Below, in pieces: positions 1-12,942 of a stretch of 64,000 nt of DNA. Numbering within the stretch: the first letter of the stretch is position 1; each line of letters starts with the position of its first letter. The position numbers were made by a program, and so were the translations under genes. The stretch is taken from contig JALBUN010000003.1 of the NCBI GenBank assembly GCA_025174535.1, positions 62,001 to 126,000 of the forward strand, written 5' to 3'. Below the pieces are notes generated by a model. The model saw only the letters and a list, made by a program, of their open reading frames with translations, did no database searches and was not told where the DNA came from. The stretch comes from Cantharellus purpuraceus (lineage: Eukaryota; Basidiomycota; Agaricomycetes; Cantharellales; Hydnaceae).

Positions 1-732
1 TGCTATGTCATCATACGACGCATTTTGAGCAACAAGCTCATATCGTGCCATATTGTGTTGAGTCGGCGACAATATGACGTTGCGAGCGATGATGGCCATA
101 TCCGCAAGATCGACGAAGCCATGGACAACAGATGATGAATAGGCAATCGGAATCTTACCCGAGTTAACGACATGTTCGAGCGACACATTTTGCATGTAGT
201 GTGTTGGCTGAGAGGCAGTTAGAACCATGGACGGGCGCTCCAGTTTATCGCACCTGCAATATAGTGTAGTTTAGACGTGACTCTACAAGGTACTCCTCAA
301 TGCTGAAAAATAATCAGGTACACCCTCAAAGAGAAATATATATATAGCGCACCCTAATTTAACTTTGTGCGTATGCAACTTTGTTCTCATAGGATGGAAT
401 ACACTGCAGAGAACGAAATGTTTGACGCCTGCTTCTTTGGCCGCATCAATCACCGCAAGACTCATGGCCTCCTCCTGTGCATGTACAGCGGGACCATTAT
501 GGAAGATAATCGAAACTCCTCTAAACGCAGATTCGAACTCCCTTCCTTGGAAGTGATCGGCCACAACAATGGAGTGGGGTGCAGACCGGAGTTGAGGTGG
601 GAATGATTCTTGTATGTTCGAGTTAGAACGCGCGATGACCCGGATCGCTGGACATTCGGGTAATGAGAGCAACATTGAAATGAGATGGCGACTTGCACGG
701 CCTGTCGACGTGACCAGCAGCAGAGGAGCCAT
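1..732 (-). CDS. NmrA-like NAD(P)-binding protein, partial (runs off left edge)
   Basis: Exons read on the minus strand are 732-353, 302-254 and 207-1, with introns of 50 and 46 nt; the 3' part is outside the window. The product is a short-chain-reductase-like protein of the NmrA/HSCARG group: a hydrophobic beta strand and a glycine motif (TSTGRASRH) near the start stand for the dinucleotide-binding loop, followed by a conserved YTILQP-type segment across exons 2-3 and a GFVDLADMA segment. NmrA-like proteins bind NAD(P) and act as redox sensors or as ketone/isoflavone-type reductases; the substrate cannot be told. I chose the ATG at 732 because it aligns with the start of the paralogue at 3313; an upstream ATG at 780 would add 16 codons. 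Intron positions and phases match the paralogue exactly, which supports the model. Confidence 0.85.
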
Positions 733-3312
733 GGGGTTCGGAGCGTTCAGTCGCAGAGATACGCTTAATGTTTCACACACCGCTACAAGCGCTGGAATAG
801 ATGTTATTATGCGATAGCGTTGTGACTGGGTTGTGTCGTGTTGAAGCCAATGCTTTCACATCCAATAGATCTCGTTAAAGGCGGCGCATGCTCGACAGTC
901 ACGGTGTTCAATTATAAAGTAGAATAGAAACAAAACAAACAGGCTAGTATACGATTCGTTTGTTCTCGCATTAGCGGGTCTGAACCAGCACAATGAAAGC
1001 TGATTGCAGCCAGTACCCCGCGAGTCGGATATTTAAGACGCCAATAGCACAGTTGGCCAAACAGAACTATGTCTTCAAGTTTGGTGGATAGGCGATTAGG
1101 AGCAATATCGGTCGAGGGGAGAGAAGAGAATGAAGAGTTATTGGGTGTGTGTATGGAAGAATGAGTGGTTGATGGACGGGCTGGGCAGGCGAGCGGGGAA
1201 TTGGGATTGAAAGAAAAGGAGAGAGATGGGAACAGCTCGGCTTGAGTATAGCGCTTCTGAACCATAGAAACGTACTCTGTGCCTCAGAAGCATTCATCCT
1301 CACACAACAAGAGGATATCTACTCAACAAGGCAAACTGGGCAGCAGAGTGGAGGTTGGTAGTCACTTGCCTACGATGTTTGATGTAGGCCCGGCGGGCTC
1401 GTAAGTACCTACTATAATTTAGGAAAGGGCATAACGATAAGACCATGGTATAGGAGATGATACAGACCATCTTGTGGAAACACCTCACATGTGCGGGAGT
1501 CTTAACAATGGTCCACATTCGCTGCCGGCAAAAACCGTGGGAGGTAGAGACCTTGGGAATTATGAACATCTGGAAGCATGGGATTTGGGGCACTATAGTC
1601 TTGGGGAGGATTGTACTGGAGCTACCGGAGCGTATCATGTGTCTGTTCTGCCCTTCAGTCAATGTGAAGTAAGGTTTGAACGCGTTTATGGTATGCATCT
1701 ATAAGAGCACTCACATGTGTGATTATGTGCTTCATCCGCATTCATAGTAAACCCCAGCACCGTTCAGAGGATGTTTCATACCGCATCACGTCTAGTACTT
1801 CACGCGTCGCGCTCGGGGTCTCCTGGTGTTGTCTGACCGAGTCTTCTTCGCATTAAAGCCACCTTAATAAAAATAAACCTTATGAAAATATGACCATTCG
1901 TGACTTCTCCGCCATGCACAGATCTGAATTCCGTGCAGATAGACAACTAAGCCAAGGGACAGCCAATAGTCGTCGTGACAGGTCACGGTGCGTGACCAAT
2001 TCCTAGTTCACTTGACTAAGTTGACCGTCCTCGTCTTTCCTCTGAGATCCTGCTGGTCCGTGAGTATGGTTCACACTTGTCCGGGAGGCGGCTGAGATAG
2101 AAGCTCGTATGTAGGAGGTACTGCCTTCAATGACTGACAAACACTCGGGAACAGCACACAGTCGCTTTCTACCCATTCACATCAAATCGCTCTGAAAATA
2201 AGACATGAACAACGGGAAGTAACTGAAAGGATGGAAATGAACAACATATACCTTCTACGTCTCGTCCGCATGTGGGTACGCATTCGTTTGCTCTGACAAA
2301 CATGCATGAACAGCACGCTGTAATTTCTGACCGTCTGCATTAGAACTCTTGACGTGAGCGACAGGATGTGACTGCAAAAGAGAAATGGATTAACACATAC
2401 CGGTTGCTCCTTCTCTTGGGTGTTTGTGGGTACCCATTCGTTTGCTTTCCCTTTCCTGTACAGAGTCTTACCATCTTGGATCACCAGGAGAATTTAATAG
2501 TACAGAGGATGGGGGAGAGATCATGCAACAGGTTGCGCAGGTAATGTCGTGTCAAACGTAAGACATAGCCAAAAGAGTGGCTTTCGGCAGGGCAGCCATC
2601 ATGACACCTTTTATCCAATTAACAGTACCGTTGTGTTCTACACTGACATGGATTGTTGCAGTGCAAGTTGATTAATGGCGTAGCAAAGCTTGTCCACGCT
2701 TGATGTTACGGCACTTGATCATATGTACTTGTAAGGGATTGGATGGAAACGTTGTATACTGATGACATCCTCCGAATACGAGGGAATTAGCATCCGACTC
2801 ATGGTACTGTGCAATTGGCATCGTATCCCATCAAGGCTTTCAATCTCGGGGAGAAGCAGCGCTGTTCAGGGGCAACAACACAGTCATCCCAAGTGCATCA
2901 GAATTCTGGCCGATAGGTTGTTCTCCCTGGAAATACCCTCAAATACGGACCCGACAGCGCTGTAAAAGCGGCAGGAGTCCTCACTTTTCGATCTTACCTT
3001 TTCGATCTTACCTGGACTCACTAAGACTTGGTTTCGCGATTCCCCTAGTTTTCCTCGTGATCGCCTTTTTCGCTTTTACCGTATGACTCGATAGATGATC
3101 GCAGTGGTCGGTCACCGTAAGTATCCAGCTTATATCGGTGGAGAAGGTTTCGTTGGGTCAAACCAAAGCGGGCCAACAGTTTGAACCGCGCCTACAAACA
3201 CCCATTGGCGGTCTCACAAATTGCTTGTAAGCTCTTTGCCAGAATACTTTCGAGAAGCGCTTCGTAGCCCTCACTGTCACTACCCAACTTGTACAGACTA
3301 GCCATCGTCGAA
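733..3312. other. intergenic region between divergent NmrA-like genes; no gene recognised
   Basis: About 2.6 kb separates the two divergent NmrA-like starts. Open frames here (for example 1300-1698 and 912-1265 on the minus strand) show no recognisable domain and no splice-supported extension. A short imperfect direct repeat containing GTGGGTACSCATTCGTTTGC occurs near 2270 and 2427. A doubled CTTTTCGATCTTAC occurs at about 2984-3012, 300 bp before the plus-strand gene, and may be regulatory. Confidence 0.5.
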
Positions 3313-4367
3313 ATGACCGTCCTTATCACAGGTGCCAATGGCCGCACTTCACGTCACGTTATACGTACGTTGCTCTCTGCCACCGATTGTCCACCACTCC
3401 GTCCCCTTGTGCATTCCGAGGCCTCATTTGAAAGCCTGGGGACTACTTTCCCCCAGCTTCTTTCCTCGCCTCATCAGATCGTCATCGCCGACTACTTGAG
3501 ACCGGAGACAATGGCACCAGCATTCCATGGTGTGTCAGTTGTGTTTCACAATGGTCCCGCGTTTCATGCGTCAGAGGCTTTGATGGGCATCGCTGTCATC
3601 GATGCGGCATTGGAGTCTCGTACAAGCCCGCACATCGTTTTCTGCTCCATCTTGCATCCTATGCGAAGCAAGATCATCGATAATAAGGCGAAGCTGTTGT
3701 AAGTTCGCAGAAAGATAAGCACGAAACTGTCTTATGGCGGACAATAGGATTGAAGAGTACCTCTTAGAGTCCAAATTGCATTACACCATCTTGCAGGTGT
3801 GTTGACTCGTCGTGCAGCGATGTACATGGAGTCCCACAGTACCTTTCAGCCCACTCTTTACATGCAGAATATCCCATTGACTTCATCCTATGAAACTGGC
3901 ATATTGCAGCTGGGCTGTTCTGCGTCAGTCCCACACGGATTTCTGGATTTAGTGGACCTCGCCGAAGTAGCTCGAATTGTGATCTCCTCTCCTCTAAATC
4001 ACAATTTTGCCAGCTACGAACTCGTTGGGCAGAATTTAACTTACTCTTCCGTGGCAGTGACCATTCAGGAGGAAACACGAAGGCCGATCAAGTGTGAGGT
4101 CCTTCATGCTAAGGACTTTGTGGAGAAAACTCGACTCGCTGGCACAGCGCGTGGTGAATATTCTCAGGATGCGGCAGAGAGGATGGTTTTTTACTTTGAT
4201 AGGTGGTAAGTAACCTTTACGCGTGTCTTCGAGAGAGATAGAATGTTGACTTTAACCCGTGAAGGGGTCTGATCGGTAGTTCAAATGTCCTAAAGTGGTT
4301 GCTTGGCAGGGAGCCCACTTCATGGAGTCAGTACATTCGTCGGGAGTTAGGAGCTTACAATAACTGA
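3313..4367 (+). CDS. NmrA-like NAD(P)-binding protein
   Basis: Exons 3313-3698, 3748-3796, 3850-4205 and 4265-4367 give an uninterrupted 297-residue protein. Introns are 49, 53 and 59 nt. The N-terminus MTVLITGANGRTSRHVI is the glycine-rich dinucleotide loop of an NmrA-like atypical short-chain reductase. FHNGPAFHASE and FCSILHPMRSK follow in the Rossmann core, and the C-terminal part ends with GLIGSSNVLKWLLGREPTSW, a typical family tail. The length agrees with NmrA-like proteins (about 290-320). It is a paralogue of the gene at 1-732, divergently placed, with identical intron positions. The likely role is a cytosolic NADPH-dependent reductase or redox sensor; the substrate is unknown. A further in-frame ATG at 3289 lies upstream but lacks homology to the paralogue. 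Confidence 0.9.
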
Positions 4368-4611
4368 ACGCACTTCTTTCTTTCACATCAAATCGACTAT
4401 CGAAAGGGTCCTTTTTTTTGTACTGGATTTGTGTGTACGAAAGATGCCATGGTCTAAGATGCCGATTTCATCGATAGGATATCTTGGCACACTGAGGATG
4501 TACAGAGCATGTGGTACAATAATAGAGCGTTTGTACTATTCCAAGCACTCCTTGAGCCCTCAGGTATTTCTCATGGTTATCCTACAACTGACCACATGAC
4601 AGTTCGCTATA

Positions 4612-5071
4612 TTAGGGCGTATATGGAACCAGCTTGAGCTGAGTTTCGCTAGCTATGATAGCCGTAGCAAAAGCTACAGTGGAGCGTTCGCAAGGCTCCG
4701 GTGAAGCTCCACACCTGCTCCACACCTGCTCCACACCTGCTCCACACATGCCGCTTTGAAGCTCCGTTCAAAAAGAGTGTCAAACCTCACTACTACGCCG
4801 ATGTGAAACTACCATAAACGATGAGGGTGCTCAGGCACAGAGCAGAAGATTCTGAAAGGAGCGGTTTGGGAGGCACAGTAGGTGGCTGGGGGTATGAGGA
4901 GGGCTTCACGAACTTGCAAATGCCGTTCGGCTTGCATTCGGCGGTCTGACAAGCTGCCGGTCCAGGCCTGAACCGTTGCTCCACTTTGGACTAGCATGGA
5001 GTTAAGTTCAGACAACGGTGGAACATCAAGAAACTAGATTTTCAGCTTAAGCTGGTTCCATATACGCCTTA
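4612..5071. mobile_element. non-autonomous TIR DNA element (MITE-like), about 455 bp
   Basis: The left end GGGCGTATATGGAACCAGCT (4616 onward) is mirrored at the right end by CAGCTTAAGCTGGTTCCATA followed by TACGCC (about 5044-5069), giving terminal inverted repeats of about 28 bp. Both sides are flanked by TTA, compatible with a 3-bp or TA target duplication. There is no coding capacity. A second copy with the same ends and body lies at about 34926-35872. The body contains a small tandem repeat at 4707-4750. Confidence 0.75.
4707..4750. repeat. 11-bp tandem repeat inside the TIR element
   Basis: CTCCACACCTG occurs three times in a row and is followed by a fourth, variant copy (CTCCACACATG). 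The sister element near 35020 has fewer units, so the array length varies between copies. Confidence 0.85.
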
Positions 5072-5263
5072 TCATCTAACAACCTCGAAATGAGGTACCA
5101 AAGCCGCGGAACGTAGGCGACACCTTATTATAGCCGCCCCATGTCAACATCCTTCTCACACTAGAGTGTAGGCGGACACCCGGGAGAGGTCCCTTGGTGA
5201 GCAAGATAACTATAAAACCGGGTTTTGCCAATGTGCTAGCCAGATGCTCTCCCTTAAACAACT

Positions 5264-7812
5264 CTGCGCAATCCTGAACGTAGAGCACAAGACTTTTATT
5301 GACTTGGCTTCAGTTCTGGTATCTGATGTCCCTGTCGCTCCATAGGCACAATATGTCGTCCTGGCGCGCTGATTTGGGCCCAATATCGGTTGTGTGCTGA
5401 GCGCTGGCTTGCATGCATGGAGCGCTAAGGACTCCTTATCTTTTGGGTGAATATGACAGCTCTTGCTAGACACCCCATTCGTTGAAGCACCACTAAGTCG
5501 TTTCCGGAGCACTACCCAAGGACAGACATAGGACTTATAACAACAGGCTTAAGGTCATCGGTCAATTCGGCATGTCTCAAACCTCATCTATTCTCCTGGG
5601 ATGTTCTTTGGCAATCACAGGGATCATGCTGTACATTGGTCGTCAGTATAGTGCCTCCCGTTCCAAATTGCCATTCCCACCTGGTCCCAGACCTCTACCG
5701 CTTCTGGGAAATGTGTTAGATTTACCCACCTCTCATGAGTATGAGACCTATAGAAGATGGGGAAAAGAATTCGGCGATGTAGTTCATGTTAGCTCTCTTG
5801 GCCAGCATATCATTGTCCTCAACTCTGTCGAAGCGGCAAATGAGTTGCTCGAGCGGCGCTCTGCCATCTACTCTGGTCGACCTTACGTGCCGATGTTACA
5901 TGAACCTGACCTGTAAGCATGTGACTTTGAAGTTTCCATTTGTATCCTCTACATAATGGATAGCATGAATGCAGAGTGGTCGTTTACCCTCAAGTCATAT
6001 ACTCCAAGTTGGAAGAGACACCGTCGTCTCTTCACTCAGCACATCAACTCCAACACCGTTCACGTGTTCCTCCAGCAGCAAGTCACAGCGACACATACTC
6101 TCTTGAGGTCGCTGCTGCGCGACCCGACAGAGCTAAAGGCTCACTTGAAGCACGCGGCTGCAAACATCATCCTTGGCGTTGCTTACGGCTATCAGGTACA
6201 ACCCGCGAACGACCCTTTCGTCGAGCTTGCAGATCGGATGGTAAATCAAATTAGTCAAGGTTTTAGTCCAGGAGGACACTTAGTCAATGTCCTCCCGTGG
6301 CGTGAGTCCTACAGTAATTCGTAGTTAGTTTAAGTTCTAATAGATGCATTTGCTATCCATAGTCAACTACTTCCCATCATGGTTTCCTGGAACCGGATTC
6401 AAGGCATTTGCAGCGGAAGCACGCAAGTCAGGCCAGGACCTTGTAAGAATACCCTTTGAGAACTTGAAGGAGCGGATAGTGAGTCGTCCTCTATGGTCTA
6501 CCGTATCATCGTATGACGCATATTACAAAGGAACTGGGGACTGCCCCGCCCTCATTTCTCTCCAGTGCTTTGACAGAACTGACAGATGACTCCCATATGA
6601 ACCTGCTTCAAGATATCAAGGAGGTTGCTGCAACCATGTACGGAGGTACAAACACTTGGAAACTCCCATCTTCAATGGCTGATAGTCACTCTCTAGCTGG
6701 ATCCGATACCACAGTCTCCGTTCTTCAGTCATGTATTCTCTCACTCGTTCTCAACCCAGATATTCAGTCCCGTGCCCACGGTGAACTTGACATCGTACTT
6801 GGCTCCCCGGCCTCCTTGACGTTTCGTCTTCCAACCCACGATGACCGCCCCCACCTTCCGTATATTGAGGCAATAATGAAGGAAAGCTTGCGCTGGTTAC
6901 CTGTAGTGGCCACAGGAATTCCTCATGCCACGACCGAGGAAGACGAATACCGCGGCTGGAGAATTCCGAAAGGCTCGATTGTGATCGCTAATGCGTGGGG
7001 TATACTACACGACGAGAACATATATCCTGATCCATTTGTGTTCCGTCCAGAGCGTTTTTTGGCAAGTGAAACAAAGTCACAAGAGCCAGACCCTGGAACC
7101 ACTGGCACGTTTGGGTTCGGCAGGCGGTGTGTGGAATAGTTTCTCTATAAACAATGCGCTCATAGTTCTTGTCCTACATCGCAGAGTATGTCCAGGTCGT
7201 CCCTTAGCTGAATCTTCTCTTTGGATAGAGATTGCGAGCTTGCTTGCCGTGTTTACTTTCTCACTCACCAAAGACGAGGAAGGCAATGAAATCGATATTC
7301 GCTACGCCGCCATCCCAGAATCGGCGCTTCTACTGTAACTATATTCCTTTGTGGCTTAAGCGACGCACTGACTTCTTGAGGTCTTAGACATCCACAGCAG
7401 TTTCCCTGCTCCATACAGGTGCGCTCTAAGGAGGCAGAAGCAAGGATCCGAGAGACGGGATTCATCGTTGAAGGCATATCATAGATAGCGTCATCCACTG
7501 TATTTGGGTGGAAGGGAAGACAATCATGGAATCAGACCCATATATCTAGTTGGTTCTAAGAACAAAATAGGGGATTTGTGGTCACAAAATCACAACGGTG
7601 ATTTGCCAAGCTCACAGGATAAAGGACGCTCCAGTGTCCTAAATGGTGATACAGTAAATATTTGCAACCGAAAAGCATATAAAGAGGCCTACATGCCTCA
7701 ACCCGAACGCCTGCAGTAATAAACAGGGAATCTGTCTTATCGTCTTTGGACAGAGTGGCTACCAAGCTAGAAGATGAATGTCAATCCACGGAGGCAGATT
7801 TTTTAAGACAAT
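5264..7812. repeat. tandem duplication unit 1 (P450 gene with flanks)
   Basis: The stretch from CTGCGCAATCCTGAACGTA at 5264 through the P450 gene to GGAGGCAGATTTTTTAAGA near 7810 is repeated immediately afterwards at 7823-10781. Upstream flank, gene body and downstream flank all match, so the whole unit was duplicated in direct orientation. Unit 2 is longer, mainly because of extra sequence at 8107-8320 and about 10441-10560. Confidence 0.8.
5572..7484 (+). CDS. cytochrome P450 monooxygenase (intact copy)
   Basis: Exons 5572-5912, 5964-6301, 6363-6478, 6531-6645, 6697-7126, 7185-7334 and 7388-7484 join in phase to a 528-residue protein. It has an N-terminal membrane anchor, then a proline hinge (KLPFPPGPRPLPLLG). 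The C-helix WKRHRR is in exon 2 and the I-helix AGSDTT is split by intron 4. KESLR is the ExxR motif and FRPERF the PERF region, and the haem loop FGFGRRVCPGR, with its cysteine ligand, spans intron 5. It should be an ER-bound haem-thiolate oxygenase working with NADPH-P450 reductase. Family features resemble agaricomycete P450s annotated as O-methylsterigmatocystin oxidoreductase-like, but no substrate can be assigned. Intron 4 is 51 nt without a stop, so its retention would keep the frame; sister copies support splicing. It is the only intact member of three close copies in this window. Confidence 0.93.
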
Positions 7813-7822
7813 CTAGTACTTG

Positions 7823-10781
7823 CTGCGCAATCCTGAACGTAGGCACAAGACTTTTATTGACCCGATACCTAGCCTCAATAAGCTGCGTTCTGGTATCTGA
7901 TGTCACTGTGCGCTCCATAGGCACAATATGTCGTCATGGCGCGCTGATTTGGGCCCAATATCGGACACGCTCTGAGCGCTAGCTTGCATGCAGGGGGCAC
8001 TAAGGACTCTTTATCCTTTGGGTAAATATGACAGCTCTTGCTAGACACTCCATTCCTTGAAGTATCGCTAAGTCGTTTCCGGAGCACTACCCAAGGAAAG
8101 ACACAGGTTGAATTCTGAATAATAAAGCTCAGTCCGTATATTATGGATACGGCTGAGGGTGAGAAAACCACCACAGAAGTATTATATACGTCTGCAAAAG
8201 AAAATATTCAGGAATAGAGAACGGAGTTCCGACGGGTACCCGATTCCGTGGTGTATCATTAATGCGGACATACTCAACACATGTGCTAATACTCCACATA
8301 TATTCTATATTCCAACAACAGGACTCATAACAACAGGCTTAAGGTCATTGGTCAATTGAGCATGTCTCGACTCCTATCCATCCTCCTGGGCTGTTTTTTG
8401 GTAATCGCAGGGATCATACTACACCTTTATCGTCAGCACAGTGCCTCCCGTCCCAAATTGCCATTCCCACCTGGTCCCAGACCTCTACCGTTTCTGGGAA
8501 ATGTGTTAGATTTATCTACCTCTCATGAGTATGAGACCTATAGAAGATGGGGAAAAGAATTCGGCGATGTAGTTCATGTTAGCGCTCTTGGCCAGCATAT
8601 CATTGTCCTGTCGAAGCTGCAAGTAAGTTGCTTGAGCAGCGCTCCGCCATCTATCCTGCCCGGCCTTACGTGCCGATGATGCATGAGCGTAACCTGTAAA
8701 CATGTGTCTCTAAAGCTTCTGCCATTTGTGTTACTGATCCTCTACATAATGGAGCATGGATGCAGACTGGACATTTGCCTTAAAGTCGTGTACACCAAGC
8801 TGGAAAAGACAGCGTCATCTCTTTACCCGGTTCATCAATCCCACTACTGCTCTCGTATCCTTCCAGCAGCAAGTCACAATGACGCATACTCTTCTGAGGT
8901 CGCTGCTGCATGACCCGACAGAGCTAAAGGCTCACTTGAAGCATGTGGCTGCGAATATCATTCTTGGCGTTGCCTAAGGTTATGAGATACAACCGGTGAA
9001 TGACCCTTTGGTCGAGCTTGTTGATCGGATGTTAAGCCAAATTAGTCGAGGTGTTAGTCCAGGGAGCTACTTGGTCAATGTCTTCCGTGGCGTGAGTCCA
9101 ACATCAAGTTTAACTTATGTGCTAATAGATGCTTTCGCTGCTCGTAGTCAATTACATTCCATCATGGTTTCCTGGAACAAATGTTAAAGCGTTTGCGGTG
9201 CAAACACGCAAGTTAGCACAGGACCTTATAAGAATACCCTTTGAGGACTTGAAGGCGCGGATAGTAAATGATCCTCCTTAGTACTGTTCGCTGTAGGGTC
9301 ACAAGTATTATTTTAAAGGAACTTGGGACTGCCCCGCCTTCATTTATCTCTAATGCTTTGGCCGAGCTAACAGAGGATTCCCCAATACACCTACTTCAAG
9401 ACATCAAGGAGGTTGCTGCAACCATGTACACAGGTACTGTTAGAATTTTCTTAGAAATTGCCGTTTTCAATGACTAACCTTAACTCTAGCTGCATCAGAT
9501 ACTACCGTCTTTGTCCTTCAGTCATGTATTCTCTCGCCCATTCTCAACCCGGGTATCCAGGCCCGTGCCCACGCTGAACTTGATGCTGTACTTGGCTCCC
9601 CGGCTTCCCCGACATTTCGCCTTCCAACCTATGATGACCGTCCCCACCTTCCATATATTGAGGCCATAATGAAGGAAGGGATGCGCTGGTTACCTCCACT
9701 AGCCATCGGAATACCTCATGCCACGACCGAGGAAGATGAATACCGCAGCTGGAGAATTCCCAAAGGCTTGATTGTAATTGCTAATGCCTGGGGTATACTA
9801 CGTGACGAGAAGATATATCCTGACCCATTTGTGTTTCGTCCCGAGCGTCTTTTGGCAAGTGAAGGGAAGTAACAAGAGCTAGACCCTGGAATCTCTGGGG
9901 CGTTTGGGTTTGGCCGGCGGTATGAGGTATTGCGTCTCTTAAATGATGCGCTCACAGTTCCCCTTTCCTATGAAGAGCGTGTCCAGGACGTGACCTAGCT
10001 GAATCTTCCGTTTGGATGGAGATTGCGAGCATGCTTGCCGTATTTACCTTCAAAAAAGACAAGGAGGGCAAAGAAATTGATGTTCACTACGCTACTAATC
10101 CTGAATCAGCGTTCATCCTGTGAGCGTATTTTCCATGGCCAAAGCAAGACTCTGATTTCTTGAGGCTTTTAGGCACCCACAGCGGTTTCCTTGCTCCATA
10201 CAGGTGCGCTCTAAGGAGGAGCAAGGATCCGAGAGACGGGATCCAACGTAGAAGGCATATCATCATCCACTGCATTCAAGCAAAGTAGCTTGCGATATTG
10301 CTTATGGTATGCCATAACTTTCGTCATGGTCGAGAACGATATAAAAAAAAGCAATCTGACTTTGAAGGGAAGAGAATCATGGGATTAAAGCCACAACTGC
10401 AGATATCTAGTTGGTTCTAAGAACAAAATTTGGGGATTTGTGGCCAGTCGATGTAGCAATCAACACCCATTACGGACGGCCATTTGCAAATGCAGTAAAA
10501 TGTCCTGTTAATATGGAGTGGAATATTCTCTGCATCCTAATCATGAGGTAACAAATCACAACGGTGATTTGCCAGACTCACAGGATAAAGGACGCTCCAG
10601 TGTCCTAAATGGTGATACAGTAAATGTTTGCAACCGAAAAGCAGATATAAAAGGCCTACATGCCTCAACTTGAACGCCTGCAGCGATAAACGGGGAATCT
10701 GTCTTACGGTCTTTGGACAGAGTGACTACTAAGCCAGAAGACAAATGTCAATCTACGGAGGCAGATTTCTAAAGACAAGTG
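7823..10781. repeat. tandem duplication unit 2 (carries a P450 pseudogene)
   Basis: This is the direct repeat of 5264-7812, with the same upstream and downstream flanks. An extra stretch of about 210 bp (8107-8320) separates the duplicated promoter region from the shared motif just before the start codon, and further sequence lies in the 3' flank around 10441-10560. Confidence 0.8.
8362..10251 (+). pseudogene. cytochrome P450 pseudogene (tandem copy)
   Basis: The sequence follows the intact gene at 5572 exon by exon but carries several lesions. Seven bases are missing after ATTGTCCT (near 8608), which shifts the frame. There is an in-frame TAA where the intact gene has a tyrosine codon (near 8977). 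One base is lost in the exon 2 end (GTCTTCCGTGG near 9082), and there is an in-frame TAA in the region before the haem loop (near 9869). The I-helix region (ASDTT near 9493), ExxR region (KEGMR) and haem exon remnants (ACPGR near 9978) are still readable. It cannot make a full-length enzyme; a truncated N-terminal peptide is the most it could encode. Confidence 0.9.
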
Positions 10782-12942
10782 ACAAATCATGTGATAATAT
10801 AATACAGTATTGAACACCTTTGATGAGAGTAAATATCAAGATGACTGTTAAATTCCCAGAGATGTGATGGTTTCCGCGAGAAGTACGACATAGTTAACAA
10901 ATTAATCCATCATGAGTCTCTTGGATAAGGCAACTGTGGAGCCATGGGATGGGTGATATGGTAACTATGAAGGCACATTATAGTACTAATGATGGAAGAG
11001 AGAGAAACAAGAAACCTACATGTTACTCTCGAAAGTCCCTTGTGTGTCATACTGCGGGTACGAGTGATGCGACTACAAGAATCGCAAGCCAAATCCCGAC
11101 TGTTCGACCTTGGCTCCAAATAGCCCAATTGCGAAATAGCAGGACGTCTTCTGATGCTCTCAGTCATTAAGCTGAATACAAAGTGTGGAAGAATTACATT
11201 CTGCGATTCCAACTACCCAGAATATAAATCTTTATGTTGGAAGCGTAAGTAATCTCGAGTCGGGTACATTGGAAGACAAACGAAAACATACAGCCGGACA
11301 TCAGGTATATGGTTAAGCACTGAAATGCGGCGAGGAGCAGCTTGTGTAAAGAAACCTACAGACATAGGATGCGTGCTCACTGCTTCTTCGGAATTAACTT
11401 GTCCGACTGCGAGGTAATCTGCAAATAAACACGAGACATAGAGAATGTTGGTGTTAATACTGTATGCTAGCAGAGATGATTCGACAAAACACTCTACTTT
11501 GTTAAAAAGCACAAGATCCGCCGGTTGTCTACGGTGTCCCCCATATCAACTTCATATTTGAAGATAGCCATAGGTCTGATGTAAAAAGTTCATTTACAAG
11601 GGACAGTAAAAACATCATGACAAAGTCACAAGAACGGTGACACTGGCAACTGAAAATCAATAGCAATATTATCAGAGCGAATTTTTCGATGGACCTGTCA
11701 TAAAACCAAGTTTCGTGCGTTAAAAAATCAAAATACATGAGCGGAACCGCCTATAACTCACCGCTCCCGAAATCATTTACCTGGTGCCGACGGGCTAGCT
11801 CTAGGAGCGGTAGAGAGGAGATCTAGTGAAGAGACAACGTTGCGATTACAACAACCCAACTCCGGCAGACATCAGACGATCAAGAGTTTGCCCCAAGGTG
11901 TTTGTACGTCTGATCACTGGTTTCATGCTCGATAGCGAGACTAGCTCAAGTGAGGTCGGCTCCAGTGTCAGCAGAGCAAATATCACTAGCCGAGACACAA
12001 GGCTCCATCCGGAAACTGGAAACAGGCTGAGGGTTGTTATGAATCTAGTACGATACTCCACCATCTTCCAGCCTGATTGCTCATTGTATCATCTGTGTCG
12101 ACGGGGTCATCTGGGCATTGCGTTCGCGAGGCCATTGTCGCTGGAAATGTTGCTTCACAGTATTATTGGCCCGACACAATCTGCTGAGCACAGCCTGGTT
12201 GGATTAACATTTCAACCGAAAAGCAAGTAGTCTGCCGAACCAGAAGTCAATGCAAATCTCTACTCCGAGGCTCGTAGTTTCTTCCCACCGAAATGGAAGA
12301 GCGGAGTCGCCAAACTCAACCAATCTATGAACATGCTAACCATAGGAGAAGAAAGCGTGGAAGCAGGATGGTTTATATAGGCAGCACCGCCGACAACAGG
12401 AAAGATTACTTACAGTAATCTGGTTAGGGTTCTGTCTCAGAAGGGAACAATGGGAAATATGAAATCTATTTCGAATGGATATATTATCTTTTGAAGAAGT
12501 AGGTCAACGTTGACTTTCAGTCGATGCACTGGTCGGGGATCGCCGGCCCGGACACCGGCTTAGTCACATATGATTATCCATTCGCAACAAGTTACCATCT
12601 ACTGAGGGCAAACGCGAAGCTGTCGGTCTACTCACATCGTGTAGATGCAAAAACTGTGCGACCCCGGAGAATTGCTGCAGATCTTGGGGTGCGCAGAGCA
12701 CTTGTTTGTGGCTATTAAGTCTAGCGCCAACAGTCAGCGCTGAGACTACCTGTTCTATCTATTCTATATATTTCTATGCACGTCATCCCCTGTAAATTTT
12801 TGAAGTGCTTTACTTAGCGCTGTATAGATCAGCCCTTTCAATGCCTGGCTTGACATGATCGCAACAGCTCCACTCCGGGCAGTATAAGTATTGTACGTCT
12901 GACTTATTACTCTCCTCAGGTCAGCTTTTATCCTCTGCAAAT
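10782..12942. other. region without a recognised gene
   Basis: Several open frames of 60-134 codons occur (for example 11826-12230 plus and 11213-11512 minus) without recognisable domains or convincing splice continuation. I cannot support any as a gene. A TATA-like AGTATAAGTA near 12889 precedes the MFS gene by about 50 bp. Confidence 0.45.

Noticed and set aside
4700..4760. Possible CRISPR-like array
   Set aside because: The 11-bp units are contiguous with no spacers, and the context is a eukaryotic TIR element.
6513..7139. 208-codon frame taken as a separate gene
   Set aside because: It is exons 4-5 of the P450 read through a 51-nt intron that happens to lack a stop.
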